In this document: in pieces, positions 6,501 through 12,010 of the stretch
Position numbering within the stretch: the stretch's first letter is position 1
Layout: each line of letters opens with the position of its first letter
NCBI GenBank assembly: GCA_036380695.1
Contig: DASVEG010000176.1
Location: 1-12,010 of the forward strand
Origin: DASVEG01 sp036380695
GTDB taxonomy: Bacteria > Actinomycetota > Acidimicrobiia > Acidimicrobiales > CADCTF01
DNA: 12,010 nucleotides
Reading direction: 5' to 3'
Notes under the pieces: generated by a model
What the model was told of the DNA's origin: nothing
The model's input: the letters and a program-made list of their open reading frames with translations, nothing else
Databases searched by the model: none
Translations under genes and position numbers: made by a program

Positions 6501-6506
6501 ATCGTA
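6501..6506 (-). promoter_or_regulatory. Candidate leaderless -10 box for the DUF2469 gene
   Basis: TACGAT (TANNNT) is exactly 6 bases before ATG 6494. There is no Shine-Dalgarno in the spacer and no clear -35. Confidence 0.45.
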
Positions 6507-6548
6507 GGGCGGGACTGGGACACCGGGCCGAGGGTCACGGGAACGCGC

Positions 6549-7265
6549 TCACAAGAAGCCGAAGCGGTCGAGCGGCCACAAGCGGACGACGGCGCGGCCG
6601 ATCACGCTGTCCTGCTCGATGGCGTGGAACCGGCGGGAGTCGGACGAGTTCGGGCGGTTGTCGCCGAACACGATCAGCTGGCCCTCCGGCACGACAAAGG
6701 GCTGCGGGAACGACGTCGGCGCGTCAGTTCGCATGTCGGCCGGCAAGTAGGGCTCGTCGAGGGGCCGTCCGTCGATGAACACGACGCCGTTCTCCAACTC
6801 GACCGTCTCCCCCGGCAGCGCGATCACTCGCTTGATGTAGTCCTCGGTCGACGGCGGGACGATCCCGATGCGCTGGCCGAACCAGGAGAACGCACGCCGC
6901 ACCGCGTTGCCGGTCTCCGGCACGTCGTGGCACTGCGCCGCGGGCGGGCAGTCGAACACGACGATGTCGCCGCGCCGCGGGTCGTGCAGCCGGTACGACA
7001 GCTTCGACACGACGATCTTGTCGTCGATCTCGAGCGTGTGAACAGGGCAGCCCTCGCAACCCATCGAAGGCGACGGGATGTAGAAGGTCTGGAACACCAG
7101 CATGCGCAGCAGGAACACCACGACGAGCGCGGAGCCGACGAGGACGGGCATCTCGCGGAAGAACCCGCCCTCGGGACGGGTTCCGGTCGCGAACGCAGGG
7201 AGGCCGGCCTCCTGCGGCTCGTCCTCCTCGATGGGGGGCTCCCAGGCGAGGGGCCCCCGCGTCAC
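6549..7265 (-). CDS. lepB: Signal peptidase I, with a Cys-rich insertion in the active-site loop
   Basis: This membrane-anchored serine protease cuts signal peptides from exported proteins. The product is 238 residues: an acidic cytoplasmic N-terminus (1-37), one membrane helix (about 39-58), then the periplasm-side catalytic domain. The Ser/Lys dyad is Ser67 in FYIPSPSM and Lys145 in YIKRVIALPGE; the later conserved box GDNRPNSSDSRR is at 201-212. The usual IPSGSMxPTLxxGD is altered: Pro66 replaces Gly, and GCEGCPVH (69-76) stands where one or two residues plus Pro normally precede TL. Further cysteines are at 106 and 112. The start GTG 7265 overlaps the rplS stop (GTGA), so it is probably coupled to rplS. 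The gene order rplS-lepB is the usual actinobacterial one. The catalytic residues are intact, so it should be active. Confidence 0.95.
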   Translation of the reverse strand: MTRGPLAWEPPIEEDEPQEAGLPAFATGTRPEGGFFREMPVLVGSALVVVFLLRMLVFQTFYIPSPSMGCEGCPVHTLEIDDKIVVSKLSYRLHDPRRGDIVVFDCPPAAQCHDVPETGNAVRRAFSWFGQRIGIVPPSTEDYIKRVIALPGETVELENGVVFIDGRPLDEPYLPADMRTDAPTSFPQPFVVPEGQLIVFGDNRPNSSDSRRFHAIEQDSVIGRAVVRLWPLDRFGFL

Positions 7266-7612
7266 CTCGCGGCGCGCTTTTCTTTGATCTTCGCGGCCTT
7301 GCCGCTGCGCTGGCGCAGGTAATACAGCTTCGCCCGGCGCACGTCGCCGAACGTGGCGACCTCGATCTTGCTGAGGATCGGCGAGTGCACGGGGAACGTG
7401 CGCTCGACGCCGACGCCGAAGCTCACCTTGCGGACCGTGAAGGTCTCGCGGATGCCCGAACCCTGGCGGCGGATGACGACGCCCTGGAAGATCTGGACGC
7501 GCTCGCGGTTGCCTTCGACGACGCGCACGTGCACCTTGACGGTGTCGCCCGGTGAAAAGACCGGGATGTCGTCGCGGAGACTGCCGCGATCGACGAGATC
7601 GGTGGGATTCAT
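7262..7612 (-). CDS. rplS: 50S ribosomal protein bL19
   Basis: bL19 sits at the interface of the 30S and 50S subunits. The product is 116 residues, the standard length. The conserved body is clear: FSPGDTVKVHVRVVEGNRER (19-38), VQIFQGVVIRRQGSGIRETFTVRK (39-62), GVGVERTFPVHSPILSKIEV (66-85) and a basic C-terminus, VRRAKLYYLRQRSGKAAKIKEK (91-112). The start ATG 7612 overlaps the trmD stop as ATGA, and the stop overlaps the lepB start as GTGA, so the gene is embedded in a translationally coupled chain. The same frame stays open far upstream (to 8053), but that part is a shadow of trmD. Confidence 0.98.
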   Translation of the reverse strand: MNPTDLVDRGSLRDDIPVFSPGDTVKVHVRVVEGNRERVQIFQGVVIRRQGSGIRETFTVRKVSFGVGVERTFPVHSPILSKIEVATFGDVRRAKLYYLRQRSGKAAKIKEKRAAR

Positions 7613-8373
7613 GGCGCGTCGGACTCCTGAGCGGTACCTCGGGGGGACGGGACAGGGTAACCGAATTCCTCGAGCAGCTTCACATCCTCGGAGGACAGGC
7701 CGCCCCTCGCGGCGAGGAGGTCGGGCCGGTGCACCTGCGTACGGTGCAGCGCCGCCGCCCGTCGCCACCGGGCGATCCGCCCGTGATTGCCGGACAGCAG
7801 GACGTCGGGGACGGTCCAGCCGCGGAAGTCGGCCGGGCGCGTGTAGTGCGGGTATTCGAGGAGGCCGCCCGAGAACGACTCGTCGTCGGCGCTCGTGTCG
7901 TTCCCCATCACGCCGGGGACGAGGCGCCCGACCGCCTCGACGACGACGAGCGCGGCCACCTCCCCGCCTGCGAGCACCACATCGCCGATCGACAGCTCGC
8001 TGTCGCACAGGTGCTCGGCGACCCGTTGGTCGACGCCTTCGTACCGGCCGCACAGCAAGCTGAACCCGCCGGTTGCTGCGAGCTCGCGCGCCACGTCTTG
8101 GGTGAGGGTGCGGCCGCCGGGCCCGAGCAGCAGCAGGGGTCGAGGGGGGTCGACCTTCTCGACCGCGCCGAACAAGGGCTCGGGCGCGAGGACCATGCCG
8201 GCGCCGCCGCCGAATGGCGCGTCGTCGACGCTGCGGTGCGGGTCGATCGCCGCGGACCGGAGGTCGTGGACGCGCAGATCGAGGACCCCCGCGCGGCGTG
8301 CCTTGCCGATGAGGCTCTGGTCGAGGAACCCGTCGACCATCGTCGGGAAGATCGTGAAGACGTCGATGCGCAT
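7609..8373 (-). CDS. trmD: tRNA (guanine-N1)-methyltransferase TrmD
   Basis: TrmD puts a methyl group from S-adenosylmethionine on N1 of G37 next to the anticodon and so prevents frameshifts; it is a trefoil-knot (SPOUT) dimer. The product is 254 residues, standard. Visible motifs: MRIDVFTIFP at the start, DDAPFGGGAGMV (50-61), LLCGRYEGVDQRV (106-118), SIGDVVLAGGE (128-138), RLVPGVMGN (150-158), GLLEYPHYTRP (170-180) and LLSGNHGRIARWRR (192-205). Two positions differ from E. coli: Tyr136 of SIGDYVL is Val132 here, and the catalytic Asp169 aligns with Glu165 in DDESF. The start is ATG 8373, with only a weak AGG upstream; 33 bp separate it from rimM. The stop overlaps the rplS start. Confidence 0.97.
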   Translation of the reverse strand: MRIDVFTIFPTMVDGFLDQSLIGKARRAGVLDLRVHDLRSAAIDPHRSVDDAPFGGGAGMVLAPEPLFGAVEKVDPPRPLLLLGPGGRTLTQDVARELAATGGFSLLCGRYEGVDQRVAEHLCDSELSIGDVVLAGGEVAALVVVEAVGRLVPGVMGNDTSADDESFSGGLLEYPHYTRPADFRGWTVPDVLLSGNHGRIARWRRAAALHRTQVHRPDLLAARGGLSSEDVKLLEEFGYPVPSPRGTAQESDAP

Positions 8374-8406
8374 GCCGGCGGTGGCCTGGAGCGGGGGCGG
8401 CTCGAC

Positions 8407-8871
8407 TCAGAGGTCGAGCAGGCCCTCTGGCAGGTCGACGGTGAGACGCCCGACCTCTGACGAGACGACGAATCGCAACGGGATGAGCGCGCCGCCGTCG
8501 AGCACGAGGAGGTCGGACGCGGGGTTGTCCTCGACGGTGGCGACGCGGCCGAGCTCACGCCCGTCCGCGGCGTCGACGACGACCGCCCCGATGAGCTCGT
8601 GGACCCACAGCTCTTCGGGGTCGTCGATCGGCTCGGCGAGCAGCAGTTCGCCGTGGAGCACGTCGGCCGCGGCGCGGTCGGGAACCTCCTCGAAGCGAAC
8701 GATCCACCGCGTCTGGTGCGGCTTCGACGAGGCGACGGTGAGCGTGCGACCCGCCTTGGTGGTCAGGCGCGAACCGACCGCGACACGCTCGGTGCGGTTC
8801 GTGCTCAACGAGACGACGAGCTCACCGCGGATGCCGTGAGGCTTGTCGACGCGGCCGACCTCGAGCAGCAA
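8407..8871 (-). CDS. rimM: 16S rRNA processing and assembly protein RimM
   Basis: RimM helps mature the head of the 30S subunit, where it binds S19. The product is 154 residues, shorter than the usual 165-180. The N-terminal beta-barrel domain shows LEVGRVDKPHGIRGELVVSL (3-22) and the linker has AADVLHGELLLA (68-79). The PRC-barrel part starts at ELWVHELIGAVV (87-98), continues through GRVATVEDNPASDLLVLDG (107-125) and LIPLRFV (128-134), and ends PEGLLDL. The start is TTG 8871: the frame is closed upstream by the in-frame khpA stop, and GAGG lies 4 bases before TTG; the next codon CTG is the only other near candidate. The gap to khpA is 6 bp. The context (khpA before, trmD after) is the conserved bacterial order. 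Confidence 0.96.
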   Translation of the reverse strand: MLLEVGRVDKPHGIRGELVVSLSTNRTERVAVGSRLTTKAGRTLTVASSKPHQTRWIVRFEEVPDRAAADVLHGELLLAEPIDDPEELWVHELIGAVVVDAADGRELGRVATVEDNPASDLLVLDGGALIPLRFVVSSEVGRLTVDLPEGLLDL

Positions 8872-8877
8872 GAGACC

Positions 8878-9117
8878 TCAGTCGACGATGTCGACGTTCA
8901 CGTCGGTGCCGTCCTTCGCACCCGCGGCGCGGACGACCGTGCGGATCGCCTGGGCGACGCGGCCGCGACGACCGATCACCTTGCCCATGTCGTCGGGCGC
9001 GACGTGCAAGCGCAGGGTGTTGCCGTCGACGTCGACCTCGACGTTCTCCGGCTCGTCGACGATCGACTCGGCGATGTAGGTGAGGACCGCGCCGGCGCGG
9101 TCGGTGCCGTCGCTCAC
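8878..9117 (-). CDS. khpA: KH-domain RNA-binding protein KhpA
   Basis: This 79-residue protein is a single KH domain of the KhpA type, which binds RNA, often together with a KhpB/Jag partner, and affects cell growth and division in Gram-positives. The RNA-binding GxxG loop is in GKVIGRRGRVAQAIRTVV (45-62), preceded by the strand NVEVDVDGNTLRLHVAPDDM (25-44) and ended by DVNVDIVD. The start GTG 9117 overlaps the rpsP stop as GTGA; the frame extends upstream to 9210, but that extra part is a shadow of rpsP. This slot between rpsP and rimM is where actinobacteria and firmicutes keep the gene (Rv2908c in M. tuberculosis). Confidence 0.96.
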   Translation of the reverse strand: MSDGTDRAGAVLTYIAESIVDEPENVEVDVDGNTLRLHVAPDDMGKVIGRRGRVAQAIRTVVRAAGAKDGTDVNVDIVD

Positions 9118-9383
9118 TTCTTGCGCGACGACTCGTACTGCTCCCACGCGCCCGAGATCTTGAGCAGGGTCTGCACCCGCTCGGTCGGCTGGGCGCCGTT
9201 GCGGAGCCACTTCAGGGCCTTGTCGTTGTCGATCTCGAGACCCGACGGCTCCTCGCGAGGCCGGTAGGTACCGACGATCTCGATGAAGCGGCCGTCGCGC
9301 GGCGAGCGCGCATCCGAGGCCACCACGCGATAGGTGGGCTGCTTGGTCTTCCCCATCCGCATGAGGCGGAGCTTCACTGCCAC
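9114..9383 (-). CDS. rpsP: 30S ribosomal protein bS16
   Basis: bS16 is needed for 30S assembly. The product is 89 residues. The family signature is clear at the N-terminus, VKLRLMRMGKTKQPTYRVVA (3-22), then SPRDGRFIEIVGTYRP (27-42) and KALKWLRNGAQPTERVQTLL (55-74). It ends at a short basic tail, shorter than the long tails of some actinobacteria. The start is GTG 9383, with AAAGGA (9393-9398) 9 bases upstream as ribosome binding site. It follows ffh by 24 bp and overlaps khpA by 4 bp, so it is the second gene of the ffh-led cluster. Confidence 0.98.
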   Translation of the reverse strand: MAVKLRLMRMGKTKQPTYRVVASDARSPRDGRFIEIVGTYRPREEPSGLEIDNDKALKWLRNGAQPTERVQTLLKISGAWEQYESSRKK

Positions 9384-9407
9384 GTCAATCGTTCCTTTGG
9401 TCGGGAG

Positions 9408-10763
9408 TCACGGCCGTCGGCCCTTGGGCGTCGTACGGCCGCCCTTCTTGCCCTTCTTGTTCTTCTTGCGAGCGAGCGCCTTGCCGAAGCCCATCGAGTT
9501 CATCATCTTCTGGGCTTCCTTGAACTGCTTGAGCAGCAGGTTGACCTCGCTCGTGCTGGTCCCGCTGCCCGTGGCGATGCGTTGGCGCCTCGACCCGTTG
9601 ATGAGATCGGGTTCTTGGCGCTCCTTCGGCGTCATCGAGCGGATGATCGCCTCGACCCGTCCGAGCTCCCGATCGTCGATCTGGGCGTTGCGAAGCTCTT
9701 TGGGGATCCCGGGCAGCATACCGATCAGGCCCGAGATGGGCCCCATCTTCTTCAACTGCTGCATCTGGTCGAGGAAGTCCTCGAGGGTGAAGTTGCCCTC
9801 TTGCAGGGCCTGCGCGGCCCGTTCGGCCGACCCCTGGTCGTACTCGCGCTCGGCCTTTTCGATCAGGGTGAGGACGTCGCCCATGCCGAGGATGCGGGAC
9901 GCCATGCGGTCGGGGTGGAAGGGCTCGAAGTCGGCCAGCTTCTCCCCCACCGACGCGAACGCGATCGGCTTGCCGACGACTTCCTTCACGCTCAGCGCGG
10001 CACCGCCGCGGGCGTCGCCGTCGAGCTTCGACAGGATCACGCCGTCGAGCTCGAGCGTCTGGTGAAACGCCTCGGCGGTCTCGACCGCCGCCTGGCCGAT
10101 CATGGCGTCGATGACGAGGAACGTGTAGTGGGGCTGCGTCGCCTCCGAGATGCGGCGCACCTCGTCCATCAACTCCTGGTCGATGGTGAGCCGGCCCGCG
10201 GTGTCGACGATGAGGACGTCGCGACCGACCCGCTGCGCCTCCTCGAGGCTCTTCTTCGCGACGGTGACGGGATCGCTCGGCTCGCTGAAGACCGGCACGC
10301 CCGCCTGCTGGCCGAGGACGCGCAGCTGCTCGACGGCCGCGGGCCGCTGGAGGTCGGCGCCGACGAGCAGCGGGTTGCGCCCCTGCTGCTTGAACCAGCG
10401 GGCCAGTTTGGCGCTGGCGGTCGTCTTGCCCGAGCCCTGCAAGCCGGCGAGCAGGACGACCGTCGGCGGCTTGGGTGCGTACGTGATCCGCAGGTTCTCG
10501 CCGCCGAGGGTCTGGACCAGCTCCTCGTTGACGATCTTGATGACTTGCTGTGCGGGGCTCAGGCTCTTGCTGAGCTCGGTCCCGACCGTGCGCTCCTTGA
10601 TGCGACCGACGAGATTGCGGACGACCTTGAAGTTGACGTCGGCTTCGAGCAGGGCGAGGCGGATCTCCCGCAGGACCTCGTCGACGTCTTCCTCGCCGAG
10701 GCGCCCCTTCCCGCGCAGGCGCGTGAAGATCGCGTCGAAGCGGTCGGTGAGGGCGTCGAACAT
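9408..10763 (-). CDS. ffh: Signal recognition particle GTPase Ffh (SRP54)
   Basis: Ffh binds 4.5S RNA and signal sequences as they leave the ribosome and delivers them to FtsY at the membrane. The product is 451 residues. The N domain is about 1-95. The G domain shows G1 GLQGSGKTT (107-115), GADLQRPAAVEQL (135-147), DTAGR (187-191), SKLDGDARGG (245-254) and FEPFHPDRMASRILGMGD (279-296). The methionine-rich M domain has MGPISGLIGMLPG (340-352) and the RNA-binding SRRQRIATGSG (391-401), ending in a very basic tail (431-451). The start is ATG 10763, with AGGAG 6 bases upstream; a TTG directly before it is less likely. It leads the rpsP-khpA-rimM-trmD-rplS-lepB run and is preceded by a structured leader. 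The pairing with lepB downstream fits a common role in protein export. Confidence 0.98.
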   Translation of the reverse strand: MFDALTDRFDAIFTRLRGKGRLGEEDVDEVLREIRLALLEADVNFKVVRNLVGRIKERTVGTELSKSLSPAQQVIKIVNEELVQTLGGENLRITYAPKPPTVVLLAGLQGSGKTTASAKLARWFKQQGRNPLLVGADLQRPAAVEQLRVLGQQAGVPVFSEPSDPVTVAKKSLEEAQRVGRDVLIVDTAGRLTIDQELMDEVRRISEATQPHYTFLVIDAMIGQAAVETAEAFHQTLELDGVILSKLDGDARGGAALSVKEVVGKPIAFASVGEKLADFEPFHPDRMASRILGMGDVLTLIEKAEREYDQGSAERAAQALQEGNFTLEDFLDQMQQLKKMGPISGLIGMLPGIPKELRNAQIDDRELGRVEAIIRSMTPKERQEPDLINGSRRQRIATGSGTSTSEVNLLLKQFKEAQKMMNSMGFGKALARKKNKKGKKGGRTTPKGRRP

Positions 10764-10769
10764 CAATGG

Positions 10770-10774
10770 CTCCT
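10770..10774 (-). promoter_or_regulatory. ffh ribosome binding site beside a long stem
   Basis: AGGAG lies 6 bases before ATG 10763. It is one base away from the foot of the inverted repeat at 10776-10866, so folding of that repeat in the RNA would affect access to it. Confidence 0.75.
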
Positions 10775-10775
10775 A

Positions 10776-10866
10776 AGACGCGACGGGGAGATTCGCCCCG
10801 ACGGGTCGCTCCGCGCGACGAGAGCAGCCTACGGCCGCCCTGGTGTCGAATCTCCCCGTCGCGTCT
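10776..10866 (-). repeat. 20-bp perfect inverted repeat in the ffh leader
   Basis: The arms 10776-10795 (plus strand AGACGCGACGGGGAGATTCG) and 10847-10866 are exact reverse complements, 20 of 20, around a 51-base spacer. In the ffh transcript they would form a long stem ending 1 base from the Shine-Dalgarno. A second, exclusive hairpin is possible: 10781-10788 with 10796-10803 (7 pairs, one mismatch, 7-base loop), using part of the same arm. The spacer also has a small GTCGC/GCGAC stem (10805-10819). It could be a leader switch or attenuator, or a small palindromic element; no target duplication is seen at its edges. Confidence 0.85.
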
Positions 10867-10888
10867 GCCGGACCCATTGCGGAGCGCG

Positions 10889-10894
10889 AGGGTA
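10889..10894 (-). promoter_or_regulatory. Possible ffh -10 element
   Basis: TACCCT (TANNNT) lies upstream of the inverted repeat and would give an ffh leader of about 120 bases that includes the whole repeat. A -35 is not convincing. It is listed because the strong hairpin at 10919-10962 implies a new promoter between it and ffh. Confidence 0.2.
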
Positions 10895-10918
10895 CCGGTC
10901 GGGGGTGCTGCGACGGAA

Positions 10919-10962
10919 TTTGGGCGCGATCAGGCCGGTATTCCGGCCTGATCGCGCCCAAA
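10919..10962 (-). terminator. 20-bp perfect hairpin, likely terminator of the upstream gene
   Basis: The arms 10919-10938 (TTTGGGCGCGATCAGGCCGG) and 10943-10962 pair 20 of 20 with a 4-base loop TATT. The hairpin begins 33 bases after the stop of the minus-strand gene at 10996. It has no U-tract on either strand, though T or A triplets close the stem. Very high stability and position support a terminator. It could also be a member of a dispersed palindrome family. Confidence 0.75.
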
Positions 10963-10995
10963 AACGGGAGGGCGGGCGGTCGGGCCGTCAGCCGG

Positions 10996-12010
10996 TCAGC
11001 CTGTCGTGGTGTTCGGTGCGATCGTCTCGGGCGCGACGTCGGGCGGCGGCGGCGAGTCGGGGCGCACCGCAGGCTCGGTGGCGCCGACGCCCGGCTCTTC
11101 CTTGGCGGGGAGGTCGACGGCACCTGGCTCCGCGCACCCCTCCGACGACACGGGCTCGTCGCCGCCCTTCGACGCCGAGGCGAGGTACTCGTCGCCGACC
11201 GCGGGGACCGGGCCGTAGACGTGCTCCTCGCCGTCCTCCGACGTGAACCGGTACGCGGGCACCACGTACACCGTGCCGCCCGGGCACATCGGGTGCTCGA
11301 CGACCAGGACGATCTCCACGTCCGTGAGCTTCACGACGACGGGCTCGGGCTCAGGGATCGGGACCTGGTCGGCGGGGAGCGGCCTCGGAACGGGCTCGCT
11401 GCCAGGCGCCGGGTCGGTGCCACCCGCGCCGCCGTCGCTCACCGGCTGATCGGGCGCCGGTGCCGGCTCGGCGACCCCGGTGCTCCCCGCGGACGACCCC
11501 GAGGATCCGGAGGAGCCAGACCCCGACGAACCACCTGAGGCGCCGGCCCGCAGTTCGGCCTCCTTGGCGGCCTCGCTGTCGACCGCGCCGCCCTCCTGCG
11601 CCGCCCGGTCTTCGAGCGTGCGCACCTGCGACTGCTCCTGGAGCGCCTGGGACCGCTCGAACGCCTTCTTGGGCTCGACGAGCGGGTAGTCGCCCACCTT
11701 GACCGTGTCGGCCAGCGACCCGAACGCGTTCTGCAACGCACCCTTCTCGCCGAACGTCGCGCCCCGTGACCAGCCGATCGCCTCGAGGTCGCCCACCCGT
11801 TGCTCGAACTGCACGGACACGCCCGCGCCGTAGTTCTCGACCGTCGCGTCGAGCCCCTCGACGTCGTCGCCGACGGCGTCGAACAGCTCGCGCGCCTTGC
11901 GCTCCGCGTCGGCGGCCGACGGCAGGTCGGGCGCGATGGTCGTGACCGGCGCCGCCGGCGCGTCGTCCTTGCACACGCCGTCGGACGAGCACGACACCGA
12001 GACCGTGCCC
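10996..12010 (-). CDS. Unrecognised, probably exported protein with Gly/Ser linker (5' end outside window)
   Basis: Only the C-terminal 337 residues are visible and the frame is open to the window edge, so the start and any signal peptide are missing. From the visible first residue: a Cys-containing start (TVSVSCSSDGVCKDD), a folded-looking region with ELFDAVGDDVEGLDATVENYGAGVSVQFEQ (about 41-70), a helical Gln/Glu/Ala-rich stretch (about 113-154), a Gly/Ser linker (155-178) and a Pro-rich linker (179-224). A beta-rich domain (VEIVLVVEHP, then CPGGTVYVVPAYRF) with cysteines at 242 and 292 follows, then a Pro-rich tail ending NTTTG. Four visible Cys (7, 13, 242, 292) and low-complexity linkers suggest an extracytoplasmic or membrane-anchored protein. 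The C-terminal half resembles lipoprotein-like actinobacterial secreted proteins only in style. I do not recognise the family. Confidence 0.8.
   Translation of the reverse strand, partial: GTVSVSCSSDGVCKDDAPAAPVTTIAPDLPSAADAERKARELFDAVGDDVEGLDATVENYGAGVSVQFEQRVGDLEAIGWSRGATFGEKGALQNAFGSLADTVKVGDYPLVEPKKAFERSQALQEQSQVRTLEDRAAQEGGAVDSEAAKEAELRAGASGGSSGSGSSGSSGSSAGSTGVAEPAPAPDQPVSDGGAGGTDPAPGSEPVPRPLPADQVPIPEPEPVVVKLTDVEIVLVVEHPMCPGGTVYVVPAYRFTSEDGEEHVYGPVPAVGDEYLASASKGGDEPVSSEGCAEPGAVDLPAKEEPGVGATEPAVRPDSPPPPDVAPETIAPNTTTG

Noticed and set aside
10776..10866. 4.5S SRP RNA gene in the ffh leader
   Set aside because: It would be attractive beside ffh, and GCAGCC occurs, but the conserved SRP core with the GGAAG-type tetraloop is not present and the long perfect stem does not fit that RNA.
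10770..10872. Miniature transposable element bounded by the 20-bp inverted repeat
   Set aside because: The flanks CTCCTA and GCCGGA show no target duplication, and no second copy exists in the window. A genome-wide search could reopen this.
9582..11246. A 554-codon plus-strand open frame opposite ffh and crossing the palindromes
   Set aside because: It is antisense to ffh, one of the best-supported genes here, and it has no recognisable domain.

Overview
The window is GC-rich chromosomal DNA from an actinobacterium. The DUF2469 gene, the WhiG-type sigma factor and the gene order ffh-rpsP-KH-rimM-trmD-rplS-lepB-DUF2469-yraN-comM-dprA-sigma all point to Actinomycetota. Codon third positions are strongly G/C, GTG and TTG starts are common, and some promoters look leaderless. 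My guess at class is Acidimicrobiia or a relative, but that is inference.

Layout, reading down the minus strand from the right edge. At 10996-12010 is the C-terminal part of an unrecognised, probably exported protein with a Gly/Ser linker and a Pro-rich end; a strong hairpin (10919-10962) follows it. Next, after a leader holding a 20-bp perfect inverted repeat (10776-10866), comes ffh (SRP GTPase). Then a tightly packed run follows: rpsP, khpA, rimM, trmD, rplS, lepB, many joined by 4-bp stop/start overlaps. These make ribosomal proteins S16 and L19, a 16S assembly factor, the tRNA m1G37 methyltransferase, a KH RNA-binding protein, the SRP GTPase and signal peptidase I, so the block joins translation to protein export. 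DUF2469, yraN and a PLP transsulfuration-type enzyme follow.

Between yraN and comM lies a block not usual for this locus: the PLP enzyme (minus), a single-domain rhodanese (plus), a 37-residue one-helix membrane protein (plus), and an enoyl-CoA hydratase/isomerase-family protein (minus). The two plus-strand genes are the only ones in the window. The PLP enzyme and the rhodanese converge with an 8-bp overlap and could both serve sulfur metabolism.

The left part holds comM and dprA (overlapping GTGA), both linked to processing or recombination of incoming single-stranded DNA, then the start of a FliA/WhiG-family sigma factor cut by the window edge. No tRNA, rRNA, CRISPR array, insertion sequence or prophage gene was seen, and there is no gene-free stretch above 300 bases. 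The two largest gaps (3223-3468 and 10764-10995) each carry conspicuous palindromes. I did not find a clear undescribed multi-gene system. The best leads are those palindromes, a Cys-X-X-Cys insertion in the signal peptidase active-site loop, and substitutions at conserved TrmD positions.
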